Part shown: piece after piece, positions 1 through 12,401 of the stretch
How the letters are laid out: every line of letters starts with the position of its first letter
How positions within the stretch are numbered: the first letter of the stretch is position 1
Source: Branchiostoma floridae
Lineage: Eukaryota; Chordata; Leptocardii; Amphioxiformes; Branchiostomatidae
NCBI RefSeq assembly: GCF_000003815.2
Contig: NW_023365788.1
Span: forward strand, 235,207-299,206
Direction: 5' to 3'
DNA length: 64,000 nt
Notes under the pieces: generated by a model
Database searches by the model: none
What the model saw: only the letters and a program-made list of their open reading frames with translations
What the model was told of the DNA's origin: nothing
Position numbers and translations under genes: made by a program

Positions 1-21
1 ACGATGGAATGTCTTGACACG
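1..21 (-). CDS. Gene C exon 5 (start of Frizzled CRD, cut by edge)
   Basis: The acceptor TTTGTTTAG lies just before base 21. The phase-1 exon begins with Cys-Gln-Asp-Ile-Pro, as in the Frizzled exon of gene A. The rest of the exon lies outside the window. Confidence 0.75.
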
Positions 22-2427
22 CTAAACAAAGGAAAATGCATCGAGTAATGTTACCATTGCTCTTGAGTCCAATCATCTGAAAACGTTATATAGACTTAAT
101 AAGAATAACTTCAATCATCGATCTAAGATGGCATGTTGGAATAATTTCAAACTTGAATTAGGCCACGTAACCCTTTCAGAGCCAGAGCCTTTCAGTTTTA
201 TAAAAACATGGCGGATGTAAGGTGAAAGTTTCTCATAAACAAAGAAGAAGTCGTTAATATCACTACGTGGTGCATAAATGTGAAAATTATGTGAATTTAG
301 TGCAAGAAAATGTTATATAATGTGAATTCGTTTAGAAAAATGTGAAACTCCAAATGTGATTTATTTTCAAAATGTGAATCGTCAAATGTTATTCTATGTC
401 GAAAATAACGTGACCCTCCAAAAACTGTGAATCGATTATGCGAAATCGCACAACCCAAAAACTTTACCAACAAAATCAACAAATATATGCATTCACCATG
501 CAAAAACTTCTCAAAGATTTTAAGTATGTATTACATACATCCTTGTCATAAACTACGAACTTCGTACGCGTCCAAGACAAAGTTAACGCTGCCTTATCTT
601 TTTACGTACTAGTCGAAATTCCTAGATTCCTATGGATTAAGAACTGTACCCACCACAACTGCTCGCATCCTCGTCACTACGGTCCCTGCAGTCATTGTTT
701 CCGTCGCACCTTCTCCAGGCGTCTATACAGGTTACACCGTTAGCACACCGGTACTGGCCGACTTCACACTGAGCAAACACTGGAAATCAAAATAATTTGT
801 GTATAAAAAGATGCAATTAACTAGCACTGTTTAAATATTTTCATAAAGGTAAACAACACACTACTTCTTTCAAAGAGCATGATTAAAGTCGTAACGATAA
901 GAATCATTCCTAGGTCAATGAGAACTACTAGTAAATTGAATACAATTAAGTATACTAAATACTGTTTAGAACTGTTGTCAGGGGATAAAAGGTAGCAAAA
1001 ATGCGCCATGCGCGGTTTTGACAAATGATATATAAGAGTACACAAAAGTTTCACATTGACCTGGCAAATATTTACTATCTATGAATAATTGAATTTAAAC
1101 GTTATAAGGCGCAACTAAATTGTCCTTGATAAATCTGATTTCAGATTAGTTATGTTCAATTTGCTTATTGAGATGATATTACCTTTATCTTCGGCTGCAT
1201 AGTTGGCCTGAAATCCCTTTCTTGTTTCATACTCATCGGATGTGAATCGCACAGTCATGACGCTGCCACTTGAGGTCGTGGGATCGGGGATGGTTGCTCC
1301 ATGGAACTTAGCTGTATGACACAAACAGTCGAGAAAGTTATTCTAAAAGCTGAACAAAGCAGGCCTGCAGGATACGTGACCAAGAAGTGCCGTTATATTG
1401 GCTACTTTTATCGAAGCAGTAAAAAACAAATGAATTAGACCACATTATAAAATATAATTGCATGTGAACTACACCTATCTCTACAGGGAAGGAGCCATTC
1501 AGTACGCAGAAAGAGAAGAAGGAAGTATGCAAGTAGTATAAACCTAAAGTTATGAATCAAGAAAAGGTTGAAATGGTATTCAGTCACGTCCCGTACTTTA
1601 CATGTATGTAAATGTACTACAAAATTTGCACACATGGTTGCTGAAGAATGTTTGATTCCTTACCTATCTGTTGTGAAGGATCAACTGTGTCTCCGTCATA
1701 CACATACACGAAGTCATAATCTTCCTCAGTGTTAAAGTCTGCGAACGTAAGCCTGACGACTTTGGGCGGGGTGACAGAGATCTTGTATGTGCAGTTGCTG
1801 TTGTCAGGGTAGTTGTTTGTGTAGTTCGGACTAGTAAACGACCCACTGTCCGCCGTTAGGCTCAAATCGCATGCTGACAAGAAAGAAGGAAAATATGTAT
1901 GATGTCTCGTCTTTTCAAGTGACATATCTACAATTGGCAAGGTCTACAAAGCCGTGACTTTCCAATGAACTCCAAAATAGGGGTGGGTACTGGTACAGAC
2001 AATATAGGTCCAGGTCCAGACCTGAAACTGTACCTAATTGTTTTTAAAAAGTTGAGGCTGGGTAATATTCGGAAAAAACGGGCCTTTTTGGTTCAGAGGA
2101 TTCTGTTTGGTGGAGTGTCCAACGTTCGAACATTAAATACAATTTTGAATTCCAAACTTTAGACCAAATTGTATGTATTTTGATTTTTTTAAATCATCGT
2201 AAAATATTTTAAAATACAGGTAAATGTATTGGGTCATTAGAATACAATAAAGCCCTTATTTAATATAAATACCATCTTCATACCAAATCACTAAGCAAGA
2301 AAAAAAAGTAAAGAAAATGCAGAGACAAAGATAATTAAAACAATGACGTTTACTCACCTGTTTGGGAGGAAACGGCATTAGGCAACAGACAGCAGGCGAC
2401 CACACTAATCCACACTGGTGACCACAT
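1..2427 (-). CDS. Gene C, partial: 5' half of a CUB-LDLa-Frizzled... Cys-loop receptor-like gene
   Basis: Five exons on the minus strand: 2427-2358, 1873-1664, 1311-1183, 779-654 and 21-1 (cut by the window edge). Every junction is GT-AG and every intron is phase 1, so the reading frame is continuous. The product starts [13 protein letters not shown], a signal peptide, followed by a CUB domain in two exons, one LDL-receptor class A repeat ([13 protein letters not shown]) and the first residues of a Frizzled-type domain (ACQDIPS). It is a paralogue of genes A and B, which continue with kringle, sushi and a nicotinic-type channel. The same continuation is expected to the left of the window but is not visible. 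Intron sequence around the LDLa and Frizzled exons aligns with gene A, so C and A look like the closest pair. The start codon was chosen because the three paralogues share it and the sequence just upstream. Confidence 0.85.
654..779 (-). CDS. Gene C exon 4: LDL-receptor class A repeat
   Basis: 126-bp exon, phase 1-1, acceptor TTTCCAG, donor GTGGGT. It encodes one six-cysteine LDLa repeat ending [13 protein letters not shown], with the acidic calcium-binding cluster mostly intact (Gly to Arg in DGSDE). It is almost identical at nucleotide level to the matching exons of genes A and B. Confidence 0.85.
1183..1311 (-). CDS. Gene C exon 3: second half of CUB domain
   Basis: 129-bp phase 1-1 exon, the same length in all three paralogues. 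It encodes the end of the CUB fold, including [12 protein letters not shown] and [11 protein letters not shown], matching the usual CUB ending with an F.A.Y motif. The donor is GTAATA. Confidence 0.85.
1664..1873 (-). CDS. Gene C exon 2: first half of CUB domain
   Basis: 210-bp phase 1-1 exon. It carries the CUB motifs [12 protein letters not shown]-x-I-x-V and the [10 protein letters not shown] stretch that often contributes to calcium binding in CUB domains. Acceptor TTGTCAG, donor GTAAGG. Confidence 0.87.
2358..2427 (-). CDS. Gene C exon 1: signal peptide
   Basis: 70 coding bases, donor GTGAGT, phase 1. It encodes [19 protein letters not shown] followed by a polar stretch, a typical secretory signal. 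The ATG and about 60 bases upstream resemble genes A and B, suggesting a conserved 5' UTR. Confidence 0.8.
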
Positions 2428-4841
2428 AATGTGCACTGGCTATGGGCAATAGAAATATCATTTCAAAAGATTCGCAAAAGCTTCCACTGTACGACCTGAA
2501 TAGCATTTATCAAAAACCCACCAATAATAACCTTAGCACAGGAGATTCTATACATCATAAAATGTTGAATAAATGATTTATCTAGACAACTGTTCTACAG
2601 CAAAGTGGCAAAAGAACAATAAAACTCGTATTGCGATTTTTGACCAAAATAATACACTTTTGGCTCATGTACTATGGTAATACAGCCAAATGTGGAATAT
2701 TTATTGAATGGGATCAAGTCTAATTTGTGGAATAAACCGCTACTAAAATGATCAAAATGATTTATGATATTTTGAGGAATTTTAGATTTAGTTTCTACAG
2801 GCCAGGAAAGTAACTGACAAAAAGGCCGTTGACCCTTTTGTACTTGGACTGTGGATGTTTCTGCAAGTTAGATTCAATTAGTGAAAAAACAATCAGATAG
2901 CCTAAATCGATAGACTGGTCTATTTTACCGTTTTACGTCGGTTCAGAAGTGTCCATTCTTACACGGGGGGAGGGGGAAAATTCATTCTTGGACCACAGGG
3001 TGATTAGCAGAAGTCCATTTCGGCGAAAATGCTTCCGGACTGCTTAACTTTACATAGGAGTCTCGCTGGGAGTGGCCATTATTTCACGGATGGTCGATTT
3101 TTAAAATTCGGTTTAGGTCTTGGGTGATAAGTCCAAATCCAATTTTTTTAGCAGAAGTGCTATTTGTCTGATGTATTTAACCATTTAAGATGGGCTGCGC
3201 TGAAGAGTCAATTATTGTACAGGGGGGGGAGCATTTCTCGAATTAATTTTTGGAGTAAAGGGTGATTTGCAGAAGCTATTTTAGCGGACGTGTTTCTGGA
3301 CTTATTTTACACACGATTACCACTGAAAAAGTCAAATTTTACATGAGAGTTACTTTGATTTTTAAATGAATTCTTTTACCAGCATGATTTATATATATGA
3401 GAAGTCCAAATGGAAGTGTACCGTCTTGCAAAGTATTTACCATTTTGGGGGAAATTCACATTGGGACAGTCCACTTTTGCATAGGGCGGGAAATTGGTGC
3501 AGTGTGCTGTATTTGCTCGCAAATGTTGCCTGTCTAGTTTAATCTAGCTAATGTTGCTTAAAACGGTACAGCTCAGACCTAAATGGTGGTCACTGTGATG
3601 TAGTCCAGTATGGATTAGTTTGTTTCAGAAAATGCTGTGATCCCACGAGACTGATTTTTACGGTGAAAAAAGGGTCCGAGCTCCTTTTTTGCACAATTGC
3701 TTTGGGTAATTAGTTTCTTGTGATTGGTTCAGAGGCATAATGCCATGAACCCTGCATGACTTGTGAAGTAATCCATATGGCCTTGGTCAGTAACTTTATG
3801 TACTGCATAGTCTTCTTGTCAGTTACGTCTAGTTAACATTTTTTAAAGAAACACTTGCGCGATAATTTGAAAACAAAACAAAGATTAAATGTGGGCATTT
3901 AGTTTGATTATCTATTTTAATTATGGTTACGTAGAGCATTGTTAGTTGTGTTTTGTTCCCTGAGATATGCTGCGAAAGGCTGGAATAACCATTTAGATGG
4001 TCATATCCCGCCCTCAAGGTCGGCGCCAATTACTGTTTGACTCACAGGTAATTACACGGAGCAGAGGTCTGTTAGGGTCACACGTGAGGAATCTGTAAGA
4101 GATGGTCTTAATACATATGATTCGCCTCGCGAGGACGCGAACCTGTTGAACAGGCCTTGGGTCTTTGTTGAAGGACGTGTGGCCTTTTTATCCCCCTCTA
4201 TCATATTGAATAGAGTACAGTTGATACAACGTGTTGAATACTCCGTGCTCTAAACGATACAAGATTTGTTCCTGCTCATCGCAGTGGTGTCCGACACTGA
4301 TAAAAGGAGATGGTTATGAATAAGAAATGTCGGAATACATTACAAATATAGTTAGACTTTTAGTAGGCATGACTCTTTGAGTTAGCATTTGATATCCGGC
4401 GATTCTTTTTTCTATTCGCATTTGCTGGATATCTTTACGACTACGTTTATAAACAATCTACTGAAGCTACATTTGTATAGAAGAGCAGGTATACGCCGGG
4501 ATGGGAGTGATTATAAATCATCGGTTTTCGGTTTAATCTTTCGCAGCAAAGTTTAAACCATAGGGCATTCTTGCTTCGTATACGTAACACACACACTGTA
4601 AATTAAAATGAAAATTAAAAAGGAACTGAAAGTGCTAATAGCTACGCATTACACAAACTGTTATAATTCTTGTGTTTTTAAGCTGGGCACAAAAAAGGCA
4701 CTATGACAGTACTGAAATGGTACACGTACAGACCCATTCTGTGATTTACAAATAAAAGTAGTTGGATTAACGAACCTAAACTTGCCATGGCTTTATTCAT
4801 CAATTTACACCTGTGTTTCCATTGAGTGCCTCAATGTCCAC

Positions 4842-5046
4842 TAGGACGGCGCTCTCGCTGCGCTCTCTCTGCGACCTAAAATTTGACAGATCACTCAACG
4901 AATTTTATAGAAAAGGAAAGAATTTTTTCCCCTACGTGTGTTTTGTTGTCTTCTTAGTCACACTTTCACGTTTTGTATGATATACCAACTGTGAAAGCTA
5001 ACGTTACACATATCCTATTTAGGTCGCAGTGAGAGGCCGACAGGCT
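4842..5046. mobile_element. About 200-bp MITE of a dispersed family (GCGCTGCGCTCTC ends)
   Basis: Its ends are inverted: GCTGCGCTCTCTCTGCGACC near 4855 and GGTCGCAGTGAGAG near 5023. The interior includes GTGTTTTGTTGTCTTCTTAG. The same interior and ends recur in either orientation at 29351-29583, and in degraded or end-only form at 6862-6905, 10870-11010, 30205-30310, 31795-31950, 54290-54470 and 60880-61075. No coding capacity. I read it as a non-autonomous DNA transposon of unknown superfamily. Confidence 0.6.
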
Positions 5047-5299
5047 GAATAAAAGTTCAAAAAGTGTGGCAATTAAAATTATTGCCATAGCGACGGTTTT
5101 AATGTTTATAAGTTTTACAGATTGTTGTTGTTAATGGGTTTTAATAGTCGTATTCCATTCGTTTGGCGATCGATGTTCATAGAGCATTGCTGTCAAAGGG
5201 GGTCCCTTGTGAGTGAAGGGTGAACTAATGTAAATGCTCCTCATCGATTTTACAAATCAGGGCCTCATTTTACATGAATGATATCAGTTGATCATCCTC

Positions 5300-6240
5300 T
5301 CTAGCTAAATAACAATATGCTAAAAAAAAGGGTTTTTGCCAGTATCGATATAGATATATATATAGATATATAGATAGATAAAAATATTTTTCTACTGAAT
5401 TAATTGTGTTTGTCATGAATTATGCAAATAAGGCTCTCATTTGCATAAACTATATAACTTGATCATCTCCAACAAATTGACATGCGCAATATATGTTAAG
5501 AAAGGAGACTTTTGTCGCCTTTTCTGCTAATTTATGCAAATTAGGACCTAATTTGCATAGTTAATGTTAAACGATGTTCACTTGTACATAACTTCCAAAT
5601 GCTACAAGTAAGAAGTTCCCGTCATTTATCAAAATGACATTATAGCATTTTCTCATTAATTATGCAAATTATGCATTTATTTATCAATATTCTCCTCTTT
5701 CTCAGTTACAAAGGTCACATGTTGTAATGGTCCTTTAATTGAGCTGAGCATGTTTCTCAATTTATTATGCAAATTAGCTTCCACTCTGCATAATTCTTCA
5801 TAATTAATATGTAATTATATTAAGCATCACGTAACCTATCCACATACCAAAAACCATAACAATCCGTCAACCCCTTCTTTAGTTATTCCCTTTAGAAGTC
5901 TGACACCTGTCCTGCAGTTCCAAAATAAGCCGCTAGGGGGCCCAAACCTATACCACTTACTTACAGCATCAAGAGCTGTCTACCACTTAAGATTCATAGC
6001 CGCAGCATGTCCAGAACTCGAGATATCAAACCAAGAAGTTCCGCTGCAGTACCGTAACAGGCCACTAGAAGGCCAAAAATCTTATCGCTTCCAGGTCTCA
6101 ACAAGACCTACCCACGTACCGAATATCAATACAATTCATCCAGGCGTTCTTGAGCTATGGTGGTCTTCTACAACCGGCACACACATACAAACGCTACCCA
6201 AAATATAACTTTCTTGGCGAAGGTAACCATCACATCGCTA
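5300..6240. repeat. Degenerate dispersed repeat rich in ATGCAAAT motifs
   Basis: Several copies of TTATGCAAAT or its complement occur between 5420 and 5810. The right part ends with ACACACATACAAACGCTACC followed by ATATAACTTTCTTGGCGAAGG. The latter signature recurs at 43376-43430 and loosely at 28120-28230. It probably derives from a non-autonomous DNA transposon. Confidence 0.5.
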
Positions 6241-9200
6241 TCTCACAACCCCCACATGTTTTAAGCTCAAACAATGCTTGTTTCACACATCAGTTTGTAC
6301 TTTTGAAAACAGAAAGATATTAAGGGTGAAGAAGGCCACCAAACTTTCCAAACTCCTGGACACATAAACCACGAACGAACCCGGAAGTGATTTCCACGAC
6401 TCACAGGTCATTTTCCGAGAAACATATCTCCACAATCTTTTACCCCCTGTTTTAAATGTTTACATTTCCATGACCACCATACTACATACTACAATTCGGG
6501 TACGTCTGAAGTCCTAGGCTTTTCTCAATTTTGCACGGCTATCAATCAAAAATTGCCTTGCGCGAATACGGAAAACACTGCTGAGCACGTACGTGCCCTG
6601 GGCGACTGGAAAGCTTACCCGTGGAGGTAATGGTAAAAGTCCGGCATGATGCAACTACGCATGCGCGGACTTTTGACATTCCTGACATTCCTATACAGTT
6701 TTTAGAATAGTTTGGAAACGGTTCCACACTATACTATTAAGCTCGCCCATCAGGCGTCGCTAAAAACTTGAACTATGCGGCTCCAGATGTCTTTCTGAGG
6801 GACGATTGCAGTGTGCAAGATGTCACGGTAGTTTGAGGGATGAATCTACTCTACTATATACTATTTAGGTCGCAGTGAGAGCGCAGCGCGATCGCCGTCT
6901 AGTGGAAAGGGGGGCATACCTCGTGTCCGGCTGTCAACTGGCGGTGAAAACCAACCCAGGTCTCTCTCCTGCCGCGCCACAACAGGAACCAAATTTTGTA
7001 GTCACGTGGCTGAACAGGTGCAAAAAAAATGAGTCATTTGAGCATAAGGTCACAACAAGTAAAGTTTATGGATGTTATCGATCCCCGGAAGAGTCCAACT
7101 GTAATGAAAGGAGGTGACAAAATAAGATATCTAGATTTTCATGCAAATGAAAATATACAACATAAATATTATAACAAAACTTTAAGCAATAAAATATGGT
7201 ATCACGGCCAACAAATGATTTATTTCTCTATTCATGAGGTTTACAACGTGACACTAGTGTGGTAGACTGGTATCATTTACCAAGGTGACAATTGCAGTCA
7301 TGGATACCACATTTGTGCCACCTTTACTGTCGAACTAGTTTTACTTCTAGTGCTACGGTCATGGCTATAAATTTGTCACTAGTGTCATTCCTACATGTAC
7401 AATCTAGGCTAGCACACAATGTACTTTCCTATTCCTGTACTTTCTCGTCACGTTCACAATCTCCCAAGGAGGAACAATTCCTTTTTTCTTCTTCTTTCAA
7501 ATCAGGTTGAATTTAATGAGTGCACTGATACTACCCATAACAATTACTTGTATGCTGTATCAGTATATTAGGAGTGAACAATGTTCCGTAGAAATCGTGT
7601 TCAAGCGTGATAAGCAGGGTTAAACATGCGTTTTCGGAATAAACTCTGAGTCATCTCGTAATTCTTTAAATCTTCTATTTTACCTCCAGATGTTCTGTGA
7701 CAAGACAAGACAAACATTCAAAGTCCCATTCTTCCACCAAGGTCCGCGCAAATTACTGTGATTTATAGGCAGGTACGATAAGCGGAGGTCTGTAAGGGTC
7801 ACACGTAAGGTCCCCGTAAAACGTAGTGAAACGAGAAGAATTTACCTCGAAGGGACCCGTAGAGTTGTTGAACAGGTTTCCTTTGTTGAAACCAGCAATT
7901 TAAAGATAAGACTCGATCAGCACAAGGCTAGATAATTTCACTCGCTATCAAGACGTCATTTTCTTCTGTTTATCATTATAATTGATTGGATTCCGTCAGC
8001 AAAGCAATAACTCGAATAAAATTAGTTACAAACACTGTTATAAATCTGATCTGGATTTGTTAAGTAGACTCTTGACCTGGTTTTGGACTGTTGACGAATC
8101 CGGTTGACCTTCTTTCACCTCATTTTTGGACATGTTCGATGTGACAGTCTATTGAGAGTCACACTAAGAGCACCTTTACTTGAAACCCACAACACATAAC
8201 ATAAATGCGGGAAAACTCACAATTCTATGATTGGTTCAATCTTACGAGTCTGATTTTACGCATCGCAAGGTTTACATCATGAAAGCTTAAGCGTCTAACA
8301 AATACTAAGGACAAAAAAGGTGGAAAAGAATGCGCAATGGAGCGAGAGAAAAAAGAAGAACCGATATTGCTCACAGGAGCGCACTAGAATAAGTACGCGT
8401 TTTCTAAAGAACGTAAAGCTAAAGCTGGCTACTTATTATCACAATAACAAAAATATTAACAAGGACGAAATAATATTGTCTCCCTAAAAGCTGTACTCAC
8501 TACACGAAAACCCGAATTTCTGGATAAATGGGACTGCGCAAGTCCCGTAAAACCTGGCGTGTGCAGGCGTATGCAGGAATGAGCTAACTGATACGCGCGG
8601 GTCCCACTGATTACTGCTCCCTAAAAAGCTGTACTTTGTACTGGTGCTGAAAGAACAAAACACGTACATCATTGTTCTCTATCATACTATAGTATAGAAA
8701 GAATTGCTTAAACACTAAACCACACTGTGATGTTACCTTTGCCGGTCCGGCTGCGTTCACCTAACACAGTCCTCCTTTGTGGGCCCCGGCCTCAAGTGAC
8801 GATCACTCCTCAACAACAAACAATGTCCTTGTCTTGTCTTGTCAGGTGACTGAACTCGTGTAAGGAGTCATTCAAGCGAGTCTTCGTTTCTATCATTACA
8901 ATCGTTAAGAGAACACGAATCTATGTATCGTCGAAAAATTGTATTTTTGAGGTACTGAAATCTTTCGTGAGACATGGTTGTAGCTAATGCGAGTGTTTAT
9001 TTGAGTAAATATGATAATAAGTGAAATTGTTTTTAGTTGTCCACTTCAAGGATTTTTAGGCGTTTAAGGGCCAACTGAAGGACATGATTTTCAATGACAA
9101 TGTCTTCCGGCAAAATTTCTTGACTGTAAATGTGTACGTGGGAAGATAAGACCTATGATATTATCCACAAACATTCGAGTAGTAGTAATACGTGGGAGTG

Positions 9201-9435
9201 TGAACAACTTTTACGAATATTCGTTAAGGAGAAATAAGTTCATTTTTGTAGAATACGTATTTTTTCACCATAGAAAAGTGGTTTTTTTTTCGACAAGATT
9301 CGGCATAAAATTCTGAACGTTTCATCCGATTACCGATTTTGTCAGGTGTCCTGCTACAAGACGGGAAAGTCATTCAAAATACTCATTCTACTTCGAATTC
9401 CGGCGCATATTACGGGTTGAATCACTTGCAGATAC

Positions 9436-10475
9436 AACTAGATTTCGGCGACCTCATACCTCCATGAAATATTTAGAACTTTTGTAAATTTCATGCAATT
9501 GACTAACACATTAACATAATTTATGCATGGTGTTGTTCATCCTTGACTAACGTAGACATGTTACAATTATAAAAATTCCTATCATTAATCATGAAGCGGT
9601 TTTGCAATTTTTACATAAATTATGCAAATAAGTTCCTAATTACCATATTTGGATTCTGCCTATCAAAATTAACAAGTGTTACATTTATTGAAGTCCAATT
9701 ATTGCAAACAATGGAATTATACCATGTCCTCATTAATTTTGCAAATAAATTCCTTATTTGCATAACATCCATATCATTATGAACATCTTTGCCGAAGCTA
9801 CCTGCATGCCTAAAATGATGTCAATGCGTCGATTCTTTCTGCAGTTGGAATGTAGTGACAAAAACGCCCCTGCAGTTCCAAAATTAAATGTTAGGGGGCT
9901 GAAACCTGCCCCACTTTGTCATGACACTGCAAGCTATCTACCAGCCAAATGTCACCATATCACCTCAGGAACAAGAGATACATAGAAAAAACTGCTATGA
10001 TAGAATATTCTCATTAATTGTGATGTGCTTCTATTTTTAGTAATTAGTATGTCATTTTGTACAACATTGTCTAAGGTATCTACATACTAAAAATCATGAA
10101 AATCCGTTGTTCCCTTCTTGAGTTATCGTCTTCAGAAGTTTTTGATAAAAATGCCCCTGCTATCTCAGAACTAGACGCTAGGGGGCCCAAACTTATGCCA
10201 TTTACTCCTGACTACAAGAGCTATCTAAAACCCTAACATCGTGACCATAGCATGTTCAAAACACGAGTTAGCAAACCTGGAAGTTGCGCTGCAGTACCAA
10301 GGGAAGCCGCTAGGGGGCCAAAAATCTTATCATTTCCAGCTTTCATCACACACTATTAACACACCAAGTATGAAACCAATTCACCCTGCCGTTCTTGAGT
10401 TATCTTGTTAACACACAGACACACAGACAAACACAGGGTAAAATATAACCTCCATGACATTTCATGGAGGTAATA
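9436..10475. mobile_element. Non-autonomous DNA transposon with ACCTCCATG termini
   Basis: The left end reads GACCTCATACCTCCATGAAA. The right end is a short palindrome, CCTCCATGACATTTCATGG. A second member lies in reverse orientation at 45117-46440, sharing both ends and the subterminal text ACTCAAGAACGG (as complement at 10400). No transposase reading frame is present. The superfamily is not clear. The terminal hairpin would fit a Helitron-like element, but I do not see the other Helitron marks. Confidence 0.6.
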
Positions 10476-11540
10476 ATTAGCGGTGTTGTCACGTTGGTTC
10501 TTTGTAAATTGCATTATAAACACAAAGGATTGACATGCAAAGGTCTTGTTAAACATTTCTTGTGTGCAAAGCCGGTGTGACATTACGAGGTACAGTAGCT
10601 TGAATACGGAATTACATATAATTAGGAGCTTCCGTCCAATTCTATTTTAAAGGTCACATCTGTTTAGGAATGATTCTAAGACAACAGCCTGTACTAGTCT
10701 ACAAAGGTCGCTGGAAAGAGTAAAAATTCACAAACTGTACCCTCCAGCCAGGTAACTTCTTTAGCGTGTTATGTGTCTATTTTGCCCATCTTTTCTCTTA
10801 CGAGCGACCTGTTGAGCCTAATAGAGGCTAAAAGAACGTAGAATTTACTCACAGCTACATTAACGACCCCCTATCGACTAGACGTCGATCGCACTGTGCT
10901 CTCACTGAGACCTTAAAACGAAGTTGTGTAACGTTTGATTTTATGCTGAGCGCATCACACAAAATGTGAGTCTTTTTGTGCAATTCAGGAGAGGGATCAG
11001 TCAGATTTTTAGAAAAGAGTATTATTTCTGACGACGTATATGTTGAACTGACACTAACGTGGTGTGTAAGAAATATATTCTCGCTTGATTGTAATTTTTA
11101 AGGTAGGGTTCATATCTAAAACTATTGGATTGGATCACTAATTACCAAACTCAAACATAATGAAACACATGGCTAATATTGTACATTCCATAGAAAGCTG
11201 CATTTTGGGGCTTGGGCAAACAAAACATACACAATGGAAGGTATCTACAGTTTAACAAAGATAGTCCAATTGATCCAAAAAACTAATAGTTTACCTTGCT
11301 TCTGAGTCTAGCCGCTGACTGTCAAAAACCCTGGCCAGCTCCCTCTTCTGTTAAACTCTCACCTCAAATGACGCTACAGGTACCACAGCAGTGTCCTTGT
11401 CATTTAGATAGGCGCCTGGCCTCGCGCAGAAATAATTGAGCCCCTGGGGCTAATTTTCGTATATACCATTTGGATTGAGCCCTGTCGTATCATTGATAAA
11501 CGTTAACTTAATACTTGTAAATGATTGTCCAATACTTACT

Positions 11541-12202
11541 CATCATCATCATCAGTCGGCTGCAGTGCAGTCGGTCACGATTTTATTCCACCTCAGTCTG
11601 TCGGCAGCCAGTGCAGCTATAGCAGTAGGGTTCAGGTCGCCCTCCGCGTCCCCCAGCAGGTTTTGTATATACGTCAGGTAGTTCGTCTTCTGACGACCGG
11701 GGCGTCGTTTGCCGTGGGAAGGGACATACAAGGCATAAGTCCGCAGAGGCTCTTCTAAAGGCATTCTAAGAGCATGTCCAATGAAGCGTAGTTGGCGTTG
11801 CCTGACTTTGCAGATGAGAGGCTGGGTGTTTGTCACTCTGTATATCTCACTGTTGCTAACACGCTGGAGACGCTTAATATTCAACATGATTCTGTAGCAT
11901 GATGTAGCAAACGAGTTTATCTTATTCTCCATGTCAGACGACAGTACCCAACATTCACATCCGTATAAAAGCACTGGCACACAGGTAACATTAAAGAGCT
12001 TGATTTTTGTGGAGGTGGGAAGTGAAGTACTACTCCAGATCTTTTGCAGTTTCCAGAAGGCAGTCCATGCAAGAGCCCTTCGCCTAGTGAGATCGTTTTT
12101 ACTGGATGCCATCATGCTACCCAGGTATCTAAAGTTGGTTACATTTTTGATTGGCTGGCCGTACACCTCCAGTGGTGGCTGCGGGCTGCAGTTGATGGTC
12201 AT
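11541..12202 (-). pseudogene. Non-LTR retrotransposon 3' end: reverse transcriptase C-terminal remnant
   Basis: An open frame of 216 codons, truncated at its 5' end, carries signatures of the C-terminal part of LINE reverse transcriptases: NVTNFRYLGSMM, VLLYGCECWVLS, RQRQLRFIGHALRM and KRRPGRQKTNYL. The catalytic YxDD region is missing. The stop codon falls inside a (TGA)n tract, a 3' end typical of RTE-like elements (clade assignment is inference). The sequence up to about 12260 may be part of the same copy. It is inserted in the duplicated block upstream of gene C and has no counterpart at 32500-32870. This is a 5'-truncated, inactive copy. Confidence 0.8.
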
Positions 12203-12388
12203 GTACTCAGTTTTAGGGACGCTGATGACCAGGCCCAGTTACTATGAACATAGAAAATAAATATTTGTCTAAAGATGTTAAGCGTTTCAGTTTCTTTCCC
12301 CTCCAATGCAAGAATTTGGTCTGCCCCAACCGGTTTTTACCTTGGGTACTACGGACCGTGTTGCCTGGGTAGGAAGAAATGATTTGAA

Positions 12389-12401
12389 GGGGGGGGGGGG
12401 G
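12389..12401. repeat. Poly-G tract
   Basis: A run of about 12 G bases. Similar G/C runs occur at 17422-17438, 32641-32650 and 38097-38108. Such tracts are prone to assembly errors. Confidence 0.8.

Larger units (their letters stand above)
2428..9389. other. Upstream region of gene C, repeat-rich, no gene seen
   Basis: No convincing coding exon on either strand. The first 100 bases resemble the 5' flanks of genes A and B. Further out lie degenerate copies of intergenic blocks that also occur upstream of gene A. For example, 4010-4190 and 7735-7900 resemble 28418-28580, and 6920-7020 and 8730-8880 resemble 29865-30010. The region also contains small transposons, listed separately. Open reading frames here are short and unlike any family I recognise. 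Confidence 0.6.

Noticed and set aside
9436-10475. Helitron assignment
   Set aside because: A terminal hairpin is present, but a clear TC start, CTRR end and A-T insertion site could not be shown.
11931-12260. Plus-strand frame of 109 codons
   Set aside because: Antisense shadow of the reverse transcriptase remnant.
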